From the NCBI RefSeq assembly GCF_033473495.1, contig NC_088939.1:3534001-3598000 (forward strand): a stretch of DNA of 64,000 nucleotides, written 5' to 3'. Positions 35,501-46,358 of the stretch are shown piece by piece. Each line of letters opens with the position of its first letter. The first letter of the stretch is position 1. Below the pieces are notes generated by a model. It searched no databases. It was not told the origin of the DNA and was given only the letters and a program-made list of their open reading frames with translations. The position numbers were made by a program, and so were the translations under genes. The DNA comes from Cercospora beticola (Eukaryota; Ascomycota; Dothideomycetes; Mycosphaerellales; Mycosphaerellaceae).

Positions 35501-37215
35501 TAAGCTAAGTCTAAGGCTAAGAATAGGAGTAGATTTAGGAAGCTCTATTAGAGGTTTAGGAGTCTATATTTATAGCAATTGCTCCTTAAGTCTCTATATA
35601 GAGATAAGAGGTACTTATTCTAAAGTTCTATAAAGAGGCAATTTAGGATTCTAAATAGGAATATATATAGGAGGATATAGTCTAAAAGGAACTAACTATA
35701 TTAAGAAGTAATAATATCTAGATAAAGGTTATTCTATCTAAAGGAGCAAACCTTATTATATCTAAGTAGGTATTTAATATAAAGAGATTAATTAGTAGAG
35801 CTATTAAGAAGTTTAAAGTAAGACTAGTTATAAGAGGTTTCTCTTAGAAGTTTAGAGTTAATTTCTAGGAGACCTTTATACTAATAGTTAGGTATAATAC
35901 CTTAAGAGTATTTATAGCTATAGTTTATAAGAAGGATCTAGAACTCTACTAAGTAGATATAAATAATATATTTACTAAGAGTAAACTTTAAGAAGAAATC
36001 TTTATAATTCTACTACTAGGAGTTAAGATTCTACCTAATATAGTCCTATAAATCCTAAGAAGCTTATATAGACTAAAGTAAGTAGTAAGAGACTAGAACA
36101 AACTCTATATCTTAAAGTTAAAATAGATTAGGTTTATATAATTAGAAGTAGACCTATACCTTCTTATCTACTAGGAAAGGAATATTCTAATCCTAACCTA
36201 TATAGATAATATTCTAATTATAGTACTAAAGCTAGAAGATATACTTTAGTTTAAGGAATAGCTAGGTAAGGTATTTAAGATTAAAGATCTTAGAGAACTA
36301 GAGAAAATCCTTAGGATAAGGTTAATAAGAGATAGATAAGCTAGAACTTTAAAGCTTAATTAAGAACACTTTATCTAGAAGAACCTTATAAAGCTAGGAA
36401 TAACTAAGGAGATAGCTAACCTAACTCTCTTACTAATAGATAGTTATAATAGCCTAAAACTAATAGGCTTATATAATAAGAGAGAGAACAAGATAGAGTA
36501 CTAGAGCTAAACTAGTACCTAGATATAGCCTATAGTTATAATAAGACTAGATATTACTTTCTCTTTTAGTAGGCTAAGCTTATATATTTCTAACCTAGCT
36601 AAGAGATACTTATAAGCTCTAAAGAAACTAGTAAGATATCTAAGGTTATCCTAAGACTTAGAATTAATATTTAGGAGGAATAGAGGAAGTCTAATAGGAT
36701 ACTTAGACTCTAACTATATAATAGATAAGGCAGATAGAGTCTTAATCCTTAGAAGTATCTTCTTCCTCTATAGAGCTCTAGTTTCCTAGATAAGTAGAAA
36801 GTAGAAGTCTATTATAATATTAATAATAGAAGCTAAGTATATAGCTATAAATATATATATAAAGCAGTCTTAATTCTTAGTAGTACTCTTAAGAGAGATA
36901 GACTATATAGGGCTAGTAGGAGAATATCTATTCTAGCTAACTATTAAAGCCTATCCTAATATAGTAAGAGAGCTAAGGCTAGTATAAATTATAGGGGACA
37001 ACTAGGTAGCTTTAACTCTTATTAAAGATATATATACCTATAAGAGATCTAAATATACTAATATTATATATAACTATATTAGATATCTCTAGTAGTAAAG
37101 GAAGATTATAGTAGAATATATTCTAATAAAAGAGATAGTTACTAATAGCCTAACTAAACTAAAGAATAGGCTATAGTTTTAGGAGTTTATAAGACAACTC
37201 TAGCTTATATAGAAA
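32510..37215 (+). pseudogene. Copia-3 gag-pol polyprotein, RIP-destroyed
   Basis: With TAG/TAA as Gln/Trp one long frame runs Gag (about 32510-33440), protease (about 33590-33800), GAG-pre-integrase (QYRRLIYFREGLLRNLYK, about 34040), integrase core (NRARELLTILKQ, then YNSIQNRVVKRLIQ, about 34420-34560), a linker, reverse transcriptase (YQVDINNIFTKSKLQEEIFI at about 35950, TYIDNILII at about 36196) and RNase H to about 37215. Stops are TAG/TAA only, and many methionine positions read ATA. Confidence 0.85.
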
Positions 37216-37525
37216 AGGGCAAAAGATTCTAGCTCTAACTATAGATTAAACTCTAGACCTAGAATTAGCAAAAGATAGGCTCCCTAGTATTAGAAATACT
37301 ACGGAACCTATAATACTAAGCCTAGGAGTTATACTATAGGAGAAGTAGCTTGCTATACTTAATAAGTAATTAGGATCTAGGAATCTATATATAGTCTAAA
37401 AGGAAAAGCCTAGTAGAGAAGCAAAAACGAAGCTATCTCTCTTATAGTATATACTAGAAGAAGGATTTATAGATACTAGGCTAAGAAGTTAAACTAAGAT
37501 AGATTAGGTATATAGCTCTAACTAT

Positions 37526-37530
37526 ATAAC
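37526..37530 (+). repeat. Target-site duplication ATAAC, left copy (Gypsy-2)
   Basis: ATAAC precedes the Gypsy-2 5' LTR and recurs at 44717-44721. The empty site is visible in the first copia copy at about 951-970 (CTATATAACTATAGTACC). Confidence 0.92.
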
Positions 37531-37714
37531 TATTACGACCTCGCCTGCGATATAGTAGTAAACGGTCTTAATAGTACGTAACGCCGTATATATATCGTAG
37601 TACGGCACGTTCCGCGATACGCGTTTCTTATATTTAGTCGCGCGTTCTCTCGCGCTCTCCTTAGATACCTTATCTTACGACTTCTATTCTACTACGATAT
37701 CGTATACTATTATA
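37531..37714 (+). repeat. Gypsy-2 5' LTR, 184 bp
   Basis: Starts TATTACGACCTCGCC and ends TATACTATTATA. It differs from the 3' LTR at about eight positions, all C/T or G/A. Confidence 0.92.
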
Positions 37715-37939
37715 CTTCGTAAGACTAATCTATACGACTAGGTTTATACGGTTTACGGTTTACGGTAAGTCGCCGCGATAAAGCGCGATATCGACAATTA
37801 TACGATATATAGTATAAATACGGTAGGTCGCTATATTAAGCGCGACTCTCTCTTTTTTTATATATACGGTTTATAGTCTACTCGTTATCTTAATAATAGC
37901 GAAGCCGAGTAGTATTAGTAGTAAGAATAGCCGCTACTA

Positions 37940-40010
37940 CTCCTTCCGCGTATTACTTTTAAACGACTACGTCGAGTTATAGTTATAATTATAGATCTAG
38001 AGCCGCGATCTAGATAGCAAGTTCGCTTAACGATAGAAGGCTATTAAAGAATAACTCGCTACTATCGAAGAAGCTACCGAACCTAAAGAAGAACCTATTA
38101 ACCTTCTCGAGTTCTAACCTACTCTCGCCGAATAAAATAAGATTACCTTCTAAGATAATACTAGTAAGAAAGTCTATATCTCTACTAACTAGCTATAGAA
38201 TCTAAGCGCTTTTAAGCTCTATAACTAAGTCCGAGCTACTCTAGAAGGTATATATACTATTATTCGTTACCTTTACTTCGATTACTATATAGCTCTTTAG
38301 TAACTCGAAGGCCTTTAAGCTATATATAACCTTAATTAAGAGAAGTACTACGCCCTCTCTCGTTAAGCCGACTGCCTCGAAGTCGAGAATACCTAGCTTA
38401 GCGATAACCTCGAAGAGTCTAGGAAGCGACTCGAAGATACGATAGGCCTCTCGTCCGACGATACTACTAAGAAGGTCGTTAAAGACCTTATAGCTAATAT
38501 TACCGAATTTAAGGAGATAGCTAAATATTACTATAACTATAGTAAGGACCTCGAAGTTAATATCGAGGAGCTTAAAGTACGTATTATATAGCTTAAGGAG
38601 TAAGAGTTAGTAGAGAGCTAGAATATAGATCTTATATTATCTATATTAAGGAAGGATAACGCTACTCTAATAAAGGAGAAGGCCGCTCTAAGTAAGGCTA
38701 ATAAGAAGCTATAGAAGAAGATCGACGAGAGCCGTAGTCGCGACTCCGATCGTAATACGCGTCCGCGCTATCGTTCTCTATCTCCGTAGTCGCGCCGTTA
38801 GCGTAGTAATCTAGGTCCTAATAACTCCGACTCCGATTCTAATTCGAGTTATAGCTCTAGCCGACTACCTAACCGCCCTCGTAATAGTAGCTATAGTAGT
38901 AGCCGTCGTAGTAATAGCTATCGTAGTAATAGCCGCGACCTACCTCGTAGCCGCGACTATAATAGTACCCGTAAGATACCTCGCTTTAAGATACTAGGCG
39001 TAGACTCGGCCGTAACGATACTATTATAGATCGATCCTCTCCTTAGGATCGGTATTTAGATAGCTCGCGGCATCCGTTACCTAGAGAAGTTCGGTATAGA
39101 TAGTAAGCCTCTATTCGACGAGTAGCTCCTTAACGTAGACTACTTCCTAGTAAATACCGTTTTCTAATTAGCCGATCGGGCTATAACTTAGCTCCTTACT
39201 ACTACTAAGGGCGACGTTCGGGTACTACTCGAACCCTATATTAATACTCGCCTCTCCTCGTTCGTTTAAAAGAGCTCTATTACTAACCTATTTACCTCTA
39301 TCGATAAGATACTTATCTTCCTAGTCGAGCGCTACGGCTAGCGCGACGTTACTAGTAAGTCTTTTATAGATATATCTAAGCTTAAGTAGAAGGAGAGTTA
39401 ACTATTCTCCGAGTACTATACTAAGTTCTAGAGCCTATACTCCCGCGTTACTATAACTAAGGAGATCGAGATATAGATACTCGAGAATTTACTTTATTAT
39501 CGTTACTAGAACCGACTAGTTAATAGTACGCTGCCGACTACCCTTAAGGAGCTCGTTAATAAGCTATATAATATCGAGACTAGGTTTACCCGTCTTAACT
39601 AGAATAAGAAAGACTCTAAGAAGGAGAGTAGTAATAACGCCGGCAATAATAATACTAGTAATAATAGTAATAGTAACGGTAGTAATAGTCGTAACTGCGG
39701 TAATAGACGTAGTAGTAATACTACGCCCTCGTCTAATCTACTTCTATACGCCGACCTCCCCGATAAGTATAAGAACTTAAAGCCTCTATCCGAGGACTAG
39801 CGTACTAGTTTAATCCGTAGTAGTTACTATCTCTACTACTGCGAACCGGGCTACTACTCTCGTAATCCTACTTACGTTCTTAAGAAGTACGTAGGCTCTA
39901 ACGCTAACGCTATAACTACCGGCTCCGGTTATAGCGCTAGTAATACCGCTAGTAATACTACCGGCACTACTTAGAACTAGGGAAATACCTAGACCTTCTC
40001 TCGAGTACGA
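37940..40010 (+). pseudogene. Gypsy-2 gag with Arg/Ser-rich segment, RIP-destroyed
   Basis: The frame shows a charged, probably coiled-coil N-terminal part (about 38030-38730), then a segment dominated by R and S (DESRSRDSDRNTRPRYRSLS and on to about 38980), a retrotransposon-Gag-like domain (LEKFGIDSKPLFDE, then FIDISKL and further, about 39080-39560), an Asn/Ser-rich linker (39630-39720) and a zinc-knuckle remnant (YYCEPGYYSRN, about 39836). The RS-rich block would favour RNA binding or nuclear-speckle-like interactions; that is inference. Confidence 0.65.
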
Positions 40011-40049
40011 CGAGTAGAGGTTATAGCGATAAAGTTAATATATAGGAAA

Positions 40050-43000
40050 AGAAGATACTAAAGGTATACTTACTTACTATATTAGATATAGCTAAGAGCC
40101 TTAGAGTAATACTAGAGATTACCGACTAGTTTATTATAGATACTATAGTAAATAGTATCTAGGCTAAGGCCTACCTTAACTATAGTATAAACTCTCGTTA
40201 TATTAACTTATCTTTCGTATATAAAAACAATTTCCCTTTAATTCTACTCGAATAGGCTAGGAAGCTTAGACTAGAGTCGGAAGTTACTGCCCTATTAGAT
40301 ATTATAGCCGTCGCCGAAGTTAAACTAGATATTAGCGACTATAGGGAGCTATTCTACGCGTTCGTTATATATTTAAGCCCTACGTACGACCTCGTACTTA
40401 GAAAAGGATAGTTTAACTAATATAATTCTAATATTATATAGCTAGATAACTATATTACCTTCCCGTATAAAGACTGCCGAGAATATATAGTATACCGCCC
40501 TATAGAAGTTTCTAGCGAGTATATCTCTAGTAGTAACCCGGTTACCGATATTAAAGAGATTAGTCCGACCGCGCTATACTATATAGCGCGTTAATAAGGA
40601 ACTAAGGTTTACGTAATATAGATAGCTAGACTAGACGAGAGGCGTTAAGTACCTCTCGATAGCCTAACCGTATACGCGATAAGAACGATTAAGTCTTAAA
40701 CTATACTATACCGAAGAGGTTCCGCTACGATCGTAATTAATTAATACGTTATATAAGCGTATACTAACGCTATAGCCGCGGCCGACTTTAAGAAGTTTAT
40801 AACTAGTACTATAAACTAGGTAGATCTAAAAGCGATTATAGACCGCCTACTAATAGAATACTAAGACTTTGCCGACCTATTCGATAGGCATAAAGCCGAT
40901 AAGCTACTACTATACCGTCCCGGCTTAGATTATAAAATTAAGCTTAAGGAAGGTACTATTCTGCTATTTAAACGACCTTACCCGATATTATAGTAGTAGA
41001 ATAAGGTAATTAAGAAATAGATTAATAACTAGCTCGAGAAGGGCAATATACGCGCTTCTATATCTCCCGCCGTAGTACTAGTTCTTATCGTTAAGAAGCC
41101 GAATAGAGGACTCCGTATATACTTTAATTATCGGGGTTTAAACGCGCTAATAATTAAGTCGCGCTACCTAATACTCTTAGTCTAGGAAACTCTCGACCGG
41201 ATTGCTAGAAAGGAGTAGTTTACTAAAATAGACGTAATTATAGCGTTTAACTATATCCGCGTCGCTACTAGAGATAAATAGAAGATAGTATTTACTACTA
41301 GATACGGATAGTTTAAGTATATAGTAATACCCTTTAGCCTTTATAACGTACTAGGTACTTTCTAAAGCTATATTAATAATACGCTAAGAGAGTTCCTTAA
41401 TAACTTCTACTTAGCCTACCTAGATAACTATCTCGTCTTCTCTAATTTACGCGAATAGTATATATAGTATATTCGTCGCGTAATAGAGAGGCTTCGAGCC
41501 GCTAGCTTATAGCTAGATATTAATAAGTACGAGTTCTTCGTATATAAAACTAAGTACCTTAGTATAATTATTAGTCGTAATAGTATTAGAATAGACCTAG
41601 AGAAGATTTAAGCTATATAAGATTAGTAAATACCTAGCTACGTTAAAGATATTTAAGTATTCTTAGAGTTTGCGAACTTCTACTATAAGTTTATCGATAA
41701 GTTCGGCAGACTAGCAGCGCCGCTAACCGCCCTTACTAAGAAGGAGGCTAATAGTACGTCCGATAAAAAGAAGTACGTACTATTTAACTAGACGACTAAG
41801 TACGAGGCTGCCTTCTAAGTACTAAAGGTCGCGTTCCTTAAGGCGCTAGTACTAGCTCTATTCCGACCTAGCTAGAAGATAATACTAGAAATAGATACTT
41901 CCGATTTTGTTATAGCCGTAGTACTCTCTTAGCAAAACCCGGATATAGGCGTATAGTACCTAGTAGTATATATATCTAAGAAGATATTACTAGCGGAATA
42001 TAACTACGAAATCTACGATAAGGAGTTACTAGCAATCGTATAAGCCTTTAAAGAATAGCGCTCTAAACTTATAACGGAGAGAGGGGAAGAAGATAGCGAC
42101 TTCGAGCGTTTCTAGGACGATAAATATATCTAAGTACTATCCGACTATAAGAACCTTAAGTATTTTATAACGACTAAATAGCTTAATCGTCGACAAGCGA
42201 AATAGGCTAAGTTCTTATCGCAATTTAACTTTAAGATTATATATAGACCTAGCGTTTAAGGTACTAAACCTAATAGTCTAACGAGGAGATCCTAGGACCT
42301 CCTATCGTCTCTAGATAACCTACGAAATTAGTATTAGAATTAGGTACTACTTCCGGAATACCGCCTTAACCTACTCGTAGTAGCTACGATAACTCTTAAA
42401 GAGGATGTTCTAGAACCCTCTCTACTATCTAAAATAATAGAATAACTATACTAGGAGCCGGTAGTCCTTTAAGCTTTATAGTAATTCTAGAAAGGCGAAA
42501 TAGTAGATATACTACGTCGGCATAAGATCGATTAAGCGTTAGTCCGGCTATAATAAGATAGGTTTTTTATTACTAACTACTACGGCGAGTTAAGCTTACT
42601 AATTCTGCCGACTAACTCCGAGACGATATATTTCGCTCGTATAGAGATTATTTATAGCTATTATAATACTACTCTCGTAGGCTACCCGAGTATCGCGAAG
42701 ATATTCGAACTAGTTACGAGGACGTATATATAGCTATACGCCTAATAGATAGTTAAGCGCTATATCCGTAATTATAAGGTATATCGTATAACGAAGGCAA
42801 CCTACTAAGTATATAGTAGACTCCTAGTACTATTACCGGTACCGTATAAACTATAGTAGGATATAGCTATAGACTTTATCGTCGACCTACTACTAAGTAA
42901 AAGCGTTAAGGGAGTTACTTATAAGAATATTCTAATAATTACGGACCGTTTAATAAAGGAGAGACATTTCGTACTAGCCTAGAAGCTTAACGCTAAATAC

Positions 43001-44040
43001 GTAGCTCGCCTATTTATTAAATACGTTATATTACGGTATAGGCTATACTAAACTATAGTAATCGATAGAGGTACTAACTAGCTTTCGACGTTCTTTAAGA
43101 GAGTTAGTACGATTCTAGGAATTAAGTAGAAACTATCTATAGCGTTCTACTCCGAAACCGATAGATAGTCTAAGAATTCTAATAAAGGACTAGAATAGTA
43201 CCTTCGTTCGTTCTATAATTATACTTAGACAGACTAGGTAGATTTCCTACCTATAGCCGAGTTTGCGATTAATAACTACGCCTCTAAAGTTATAATAGTC
43301 TTACCGTTCTTCGCTAACTATAGTTATAATCTACGCCTAGCTAGTAGTACTAACTTAGCTAATACTAAAGCCGCGTATAGAGTAATTCTACTAGGCTAGC
43401 CCCGAATCGACTTCGTAGCTGCTAATACGTATAGTACGCGGCTAAACTAGATCTACGAGTTCGTTCGATAGAATATATACTTAGTATAAGCGCTTTAAGC
43501 CGATAATACTAACTAATATAGGCTGCCTACCTCTACTTACTAAGTAGGTAACCTTGTTTATATTAGTACCGAGAATTAGTCGACGTATAGACCCGCTAAG
43601 AAACTCGACTTCAAATTCTCTAGGCCGTATAAAGTGCTAGAAGTACTTCTACGTAACGCCTACTACGTTAATCTACTACCTAATATTTAGAAATATCTAG
43701 TCTTCTACTCTAACCTCTTACGTAAAGCCGATAACGATCCGCTACCGGAGTAAGACTCGCTAGTAGCCGGCCTACTACTGCCGATCGAAGTTATACGAGA
43801 AGATAGAATAGAGGAAGAATAGGAGGTTAAAGAGATTACTAATAGTACTATTCGGTAACTAGTACGCGGATAATAGAGATAGCTAGGTAGAGAGCCGAGG
43901 CTAATATTTAAGGTAAAATAGACGGGTTATACTAAGCTAACTTAGGAGCCTATAGAATCTCTTTAAGGTATATCCGAAGAACTAGTAGCGTTCTATACGA
44001 GGCAACTCGATAGTATATCTATATACCCTAACTCTAACTA
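40050..44040 (+). pseudogene. Gypsy-2 pol (PR-RT-RH-INT-chromodomain), RIP-destroyed
   Basis: RT spans about 40950-41500, with YLDNYLVFS (family YLDDYLVFS) at about 41417-41443. RNase H has LEIDTSDFVIAVVLSQ near 41885. Integrase has an H/C-type N-terminus with disrupted Cys codons, DFIVDLLLS near 42874, ITDRLIKE near 42937, DRGTNQLSTFFK near 43062 and a conserved AEFAINNY near 43255. The tail FKVKQTGYTKLTQEPIESLQ (about 43905-43965) is a chromodomain with Trp codons turned to TAG. Confidence 0.83.
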
Positions 44041-44518
44041 GGCGATAGAAGTAAAGGAGTTTAGCGAACCTAGTAAGGATTAGCGTATTACTCCGAGCGT
44101 AGAGGCGCGACGTATAATACGTTCGTCGGCTTTAGCCTCTATACGAGCGAGTACTATCTCGACTCTAGACTACGCTACGATACGGGCAAGCTGCTTTACG
44201 CTAAGGCTCTAAGGGGATTAGTAGGTACCTATACTAAGTTTAGACCTATATAGAAGCGCTAGTTCTTAGAGTAGTACGTCTAGTACGAGTATACTAGTAG
44301 AGACTAGCAGTTGCCTAGTAGAGGCTAGTAACGAGTACGATATAGTAGACTATACGTATAAGTACTAGATAGGCTAAGTTAGCGATACGTCGGAATAGTA
44401 GGACTTAGATTAAGGGGTTTAGATTAGTAAACAGAGCGTTTAGTATAGCTAATAACAAGTTAGAGGTATTTCTAAGGCTCTAATTAGTTAATCTCTACCT
44501 CTAAGGATAGAGGCAGGT

Positions 44519-44532
44519 TTAGAGAGAGGTAG
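44519..44532 (+). other. Gypsy-2 polypurine tract
   Basis: TAGAGAGAGGTAG lies directly upstream of the 3' LTR at 44533. Confidence 0.65.
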
Positions 44533-44716
44533 TATTACGACCTCGCCTACGATATAGTAGTAAACGGTCTTAACGGCACGTAACGCCGTATATATATCGC
44601 GGTACGGTACGTTCCGCGATACGCGTTTCTTATATTTAGTCGCGCGTTCTCTCGCGCTCTCCTTAGATACCTTATCTTACGACTTCTATTCTACTACGAC
44701 ATCGTATACTATTATA
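44533..44716 (+). repeat. Gypsy-2 3' LTR, 184 bp
   Basis: Same length and ends as 37531-37714. At most of the differing sites it keeps the C or G form. Confidence 0.92.
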
Positions 44717-44721
44717 ATAAC
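44717..44721 (+). repeat. Target-site duplication ATAAC, right copy (Gypsy-2)
   Basis: ATAAC directly follows the 3' LTR. The copia 3' untranslated DNA then resumes with TATAGTACCTAATAAC, as in the uninterrupted copy at 961-980. Confidence 0.92.
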
Positions 44722-44805
44722 TATAGTACCTAATAACTTATTATAATTTAGAGATAGATTTAAATATAGAAATATAGGTAGAAGACTATCTAGCCTAAGT
44801 AGGAG

Positions 44806-45035
44806 TATTAGAAAGTATAGTCTAGTTAGATATTCTAAGAGACACTTTAGGGATTAGAATTAGGTAACTTAGGTTATATAATATTAGGTTATATAACTTA
44901 GCTAATACCTATCTTAGGAGTAAGATATAACCTATAACTAACTAATATAATTAACTCGGTTAGTTCCTACTTATTATCTCTACTTCTACTATATTATACC
45001 TATCTAACGAGTGCCTACGAGAATATAATTCTATA
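44806..45035 (+). repeat. Copia-3 3' LTR, 230 bp
   Basis: Starts TATTAGAAAG and ends AATTCTATA; followed by the TATTA duplication at 45036-45040. Confidence 0.9.
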
Positions 45036-45505
45036 TATTATAATATTAATAATAGAAGCTAAGTATATAGCTATAAATATATATATAAAGTAATCTTAGT
45101 TCCTAGTAGTACTTTTAAGAGAAATAGACTATATAGAGTTAGTAGGAGAATATCTATTCTAACTAACTATAAAAGTATATCCTAATATAGTAAGAGAACT
45201 AAAGCTAGTATAAATTATAGAAGATAATTAGGTAGCTTTAACTCTTATTAAGAATATATATATCTATAAAAGATCTAAATATATTAATATTATATATAAC
45301 TATATTAGATATCTCTAGTAGTAGAGGAAGGTTATAGTAGAATATATTCTAATAAAAGAGATAGTTACTAATAGCCTAACTAAACTAAAGAATAGGCTAT
45401 AGTTTTAGAAGTTTATAAAATAACTCTAGCTTATATAGAGAAAAGTAAAAGAATCTCTACTCTAACTATAGATTAAACTCTAGACTTTAGAATAATTAAT
45501 AAAAG

Positions 45506-45542
45506 ATATATACTATAGTATTAGTAATACTATAGTATATAT
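45506..45542 (+). repeat. Perfect 18-bp inverted repeat with 1-base loop
   Basis: Arms 45506-45523 and 45525-45542 are exact reverse complements around G45524 (core TAGTATTA-G-TAATACTA). It lies in the copia 3' untranslated region. The equivalent position in Copia-3 (about 37274-37310) has an imperfect 17-base hairpin of different sequence. Confidence 0.85.
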
Positions 45543-45665
45543 AAAACTAAGCCTAGAAGTTATACTATAAAAGAAGTAGCTTACTATATCTAATAAGTAA
45601 TTATAATTTAGAAATAGATTTAAATATAGAAATATAGATAGAAGACTATCTAGCCTAAGTAGAAG

Positions 45666-45895
45666 TATTATAAGATATAGTCTAGTTAGATATTCTAAGA
45701 GATACTTTAGAGATTAGGATTAGGTAATATAGATTATATAATACTAGGTTATATAACCTAGCTAATATCTATCTTAGAAGTAAGATATAACCTATAACTA
45801 ACTAATATAATTAACTTAGTTAGTTCCTACTTATTACTTCTACTTCTACTATATTATATCTATCTAATAAGTACCTATAAGAATATAATTTAATA
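45666..45895 (+). repeat. Copia-2 3' LTR, 230 bp
   Basis: Starts TATTATAAGATATAG and ends AATTTAATA; the most diverged of the four copia LTRs here. Confidence 0.85.
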
Positions 45896-46358
45896 TTTAG
45901 AGCTAATAAGCTATAAATAAGAAGGAACTATTTCTATACTCTAAGAAGTACTATTATAAACTCTAGAGAATATAAAAGTAAGCTATATAGTAGTAGAAGA
46001 CTTTAACTTCTACTATTTAAAATAGAAAAGAAATATAACTTAAACCTAATATACTATAGTAGATAAGCTTATTAAAACAATTATAGAAGCTTAACTATAG
46101 CTAGCTCTAGAGCTAGAGATAATTATATAGGAAAGATATATAGCTAGCTACTAAATATTAGACCTAGTCTTTATTAGCCTTTTCTTCTAAAATCTAATCT
46201 AAGAATATAAAGCTCTCCTAGAAGAGATATATAGCTCTAACTATATCTCTCTTAGAATAACTTTCTATATTAACTTCTAAGAGCTAATAGAAAGAAGCTA
46301 GAGAAAGTAGTAGAAAGCTACTAACTAGAATAGAATCTAGGACCTTATAGCCTAAAAT
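45896..46358 (+). mobile_element. Non-LTR retrotransposon (LINE) fragment: APE-type endonuclease
   Basis: With TAG as Gln the frame gives LDLVFISLFFQN preceded by a DFN-like segment near 45990-46010 (the GDFNLHHPxW motif of APE-type endonucleases), then ALLEEIYSSDYISLRITF. This is the C-terminal half of the endonuclease/exonuclease/phosphatase domain of a LINE. The rest, including the reverse transcriptase, is absent: copia DNA abuts on the left and a gypsy LTR on the right. The piece is strongly AT-rich and CpG-poor, so it is probably among the oldest DNA of the array. Confidence 0.65.

Larger units (their letters stand above)
37531..44716 (+). mobile_element. Gypsy-2: complete Ty3/gypsy chromovirus inside Copia-3
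   Basis: A 7186-bp element with 184-bp LTRs, a perfect ATAAC duplication and an empty-site match in another copia copy. Order: Gag with an Arg/Ser-rich segment and zinc knuckle, protease, RT, RNase H, integrase and chromodomain. It is CpG-rich compared with the copia DNA around it, but equally lacks CpA/TpG. Confidence 0.93.
31713..45035 (+). mobile_element. Copia-3: complete Ty1/copia element, itself interrupted by Gypsy-2
   Basis: Two 230-bp LTRs (31713-31942 and 44806-45035) and a TATTA duplication delimit a full copia element. Removing Gypsy-2 with one duplication copy leaves about 6.1 kb. The gene order Gag, protease, integrase, reverse transcriptase, RNase H is copia order. It inserted into the RNase H region of another copy of the same family. 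It is RIP-mutated and CpG-poor. Confidence 0.92.
45036..45895 (+). mobile_element. Copia-2 (host copy), right part: RNase H tail, 3' UTR, 3' LTR
   Basis: It resumes the RNase H frame broken at 31712 (the EAKYIAI block, then NQVALTLIKN and RSKYINI). It is more mutated than the copies at 1-1272 and in Copia-3: residual CA sites kept there are TA here (for example CAGTCT reads TAATCT). It ends with the 230-bp 3' LTR at 45666-45895. Confidence 0.88.
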
